Part shown: piece after piece, positions 12,767 through 13,424 of the stretch | How the letters are laid out: every line of letters starts with the position of its first letter | How positions within the stretch are numbered: position 1 is the first letter of the stretch | DNA from: Desulfonatronaceae bacterium UBA663 | GTDB taxonomy: Bacteria > Desulfobacterota > Desulfovibrionia > Desulfovibrionales > Desulfonatronaceae | Length of the DNA: 13,424 nucleotides | Reading direction: 5' to 3' | Assembly (NCBI GenBank): GCA_002299865.1 | Contig: DBNV01000046.1 | Location: 1 to 13,424 of the forward strand | The notes under the pieces: generated by a model | The model's input: the letters and a program-made list of their open reading frames with translations, nothing else | The model's database searches: none | What the model was told of the DNA's origin: nothing | Made by a program: the position numbers and the translations under genes

Positions 12767-13424
12767 ATGTACCGGACACTGCGTTTTCTTCTGCCTGTGA
12801 CAATGATCCTGTTTAGCATCATGTTCTCGGGCCCGGTCCGCGCCGCGCCCCAGGAACGCCAACTTTTCCTCCAGGCCGAGGAAGCCTTGCACAAGGGACA
12901 GCGCCAGACATATCTGAATCTCTTGGCCAGGCTGGGTGACTATCCATTAATTCCCTACCTGCTGCAGCAGGATCTGGAGAAACGCATGAGCCTGGACATC
13001 GCCGGGGAAGTGCGTTCTTTTTTGCAGACCTATGCAGGCTCTCCGCCCGCCGAGAACCTACGCAGATCTTGGCTCAAACTGCTGGCAAAACACCATCGTT
13101 GGGACTCCTTTCTGCAGGATTACCGGCCACAGACGGACGCGAACCTGCAATGTCTGCTCGGCCAAGCCTACCTGGCCACGGGAAAGCGCGCGGACGCCAT
13201 GAACCAGGCCGCTGCGCTGTGGCTTTCCGGAAAGTCCAGGCCCAAAAGCTGCGACCCTTTGTTCGAAGCCTGGATACAAAATCGCGGACTGACCAGGGAA
13301 CTCGCCTGGCAGCGCATCGAACTGGCCATGGCCGCGGGCCAGACCAGCCTGGCCCGCTATCTGGGACGTTTTCTCTCCGACCCGGACAGAGACTGGCTGG
13401 ATTTCTGGCTGCGCGTGGACTACA
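12767..13424 (+). CDS. slt: Soluble lytic murein transglycosylase, N-terminal part
   Basis: Periplasmic enzyme that cleaves peptidoglycan glycan strands to 1,6-anhydro-muropeptides. Only the first 219 codons are in the window; the catalytic domain with its glutamate lies beyond the right edge. AAGGAA (12753-12758) precedes the ATG by 8 bases. A signal peptide is clear: MYRTLRF, a hydrophobic core, then GPVRAAPQ with cleavage near residue 26. The mature part is the alpha-superhelical U domain of Slt70: GDYPLIPYLLQQDLE matches the E. coli DYPLYPYLEY region, and LWLSGKSRPKSCDPLFEAW closely follows E. coli LWLTGKSQPNACDKLFSVW. It is divergent from the HAD gene across a 330 bp spacer. The family call is strong; activity cannot be judged without the C-terminus. 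Confidence 0.92.
   Translation, partial: MYRTLRFLLPVTMILFSIMFSGPVRAAPQERQLFLQAEEALHKGQRQTYLNLLARLGDYPLIPYLLQQDLEKRMSLDIAGEVRSFLQTYAGSPPAENLRRSWLKLLAKHHRWDSFLQDYRPQTDANLQCLLGQAYLATGKRADAMNQAAALWLSGKSRPKSCDPLFEAWIQNRGLTRELAWQRIELAMAAGQTSLARYLGRFLSDPDRDWLDFWLRVDY

Noticed and set aside
12207..12803. 198-codon minus-strand frame overlapping the HAD and slt starts
   Set aside because: As a whole it overlaps two certain genes. Only its middle part is coding-like, and that is discussed under the small ORF with CxxCH.

Overview
The window looks like a chromosomal stretch of a GC-rich (about 57% by eye) Gram-negative sulfate reducer of the Desulfovibrionales (formerly Deltaproteobacteria). The reasons are the order pth-carD-rho, which I know from Desulfovibrio relatives, a CarD protein of the kind found in that group, a SecF with an enlarged membrane domain, and hypA-hypB for nickel hydrogenases. 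No tRNA, rRNA, CRISPR array, insertion sequence or phage gene was seen.

Layout. Positions 1-3192 (+) carry the information-processing block: peptidyl-tRNA hydrolase (pth), the RNA-polymerase-binding regulator CarD with its own likely promoter, a 600 bp spacer, and transcription terminator Rho. The spacer holds a 9-bp tandem repeat, a small AT-rich minus-strand ORF and hairpins. Positions 3261-4751 (+) encode an exported M48 zinc metallopeptidase with TPR-like repeats (BepA type). After a 479 bp promoter-bearing spacer, 5231-8447 (+) is the Sec accessory operon yajC-secD-secF, closed by a strong bidirectional terminator at 8471-8518. Positions 8595-10398 (-) hold a dihydrolipoamide dehydrogenase-type flavoprotein followed by a decayed maf gene. 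Positions 10764-11791 (+) are hypA-hypB, which deliver nickel to [NiFe]-hydrogenase. Positions 11798-12436 (-) hold a HAD phosphatase of the pyrimidine 5'-nucleotidase type, convergent with hypB. At 12767 the signal peptide and superhelical domain of a soluble lytic transglycosylase (Slt) begin and run off the right edge.

How the genes work together. The left half is core transcription and translation upkeep (Pth, CarD, Rho). The middle is envelope biogenesis: SecDF-YajC pulls proteins through the Sec channel, the M48 protease probably handles outer-membrane protein quality control, and Slt at the far right trims peptidoglycan. The right half is redox and hydrogenase maturation.

Unusual points. 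I see no complete novel system, but several intergenic regions are not empty. The most interesting are a 41-codon ORF that overlaps the yajC stop and contains a perfect hairpin just before secD; an in-frame, acidic, repeat-ending continuation of carD beyond its stop; a minus-strand small ORF with a CxxCH motif whose stop overlaps the HAD start; a maf pseudogene ending beside a perfect 16-bp palindrome; and coding-like fragments in shifting frames upstream of hypA.
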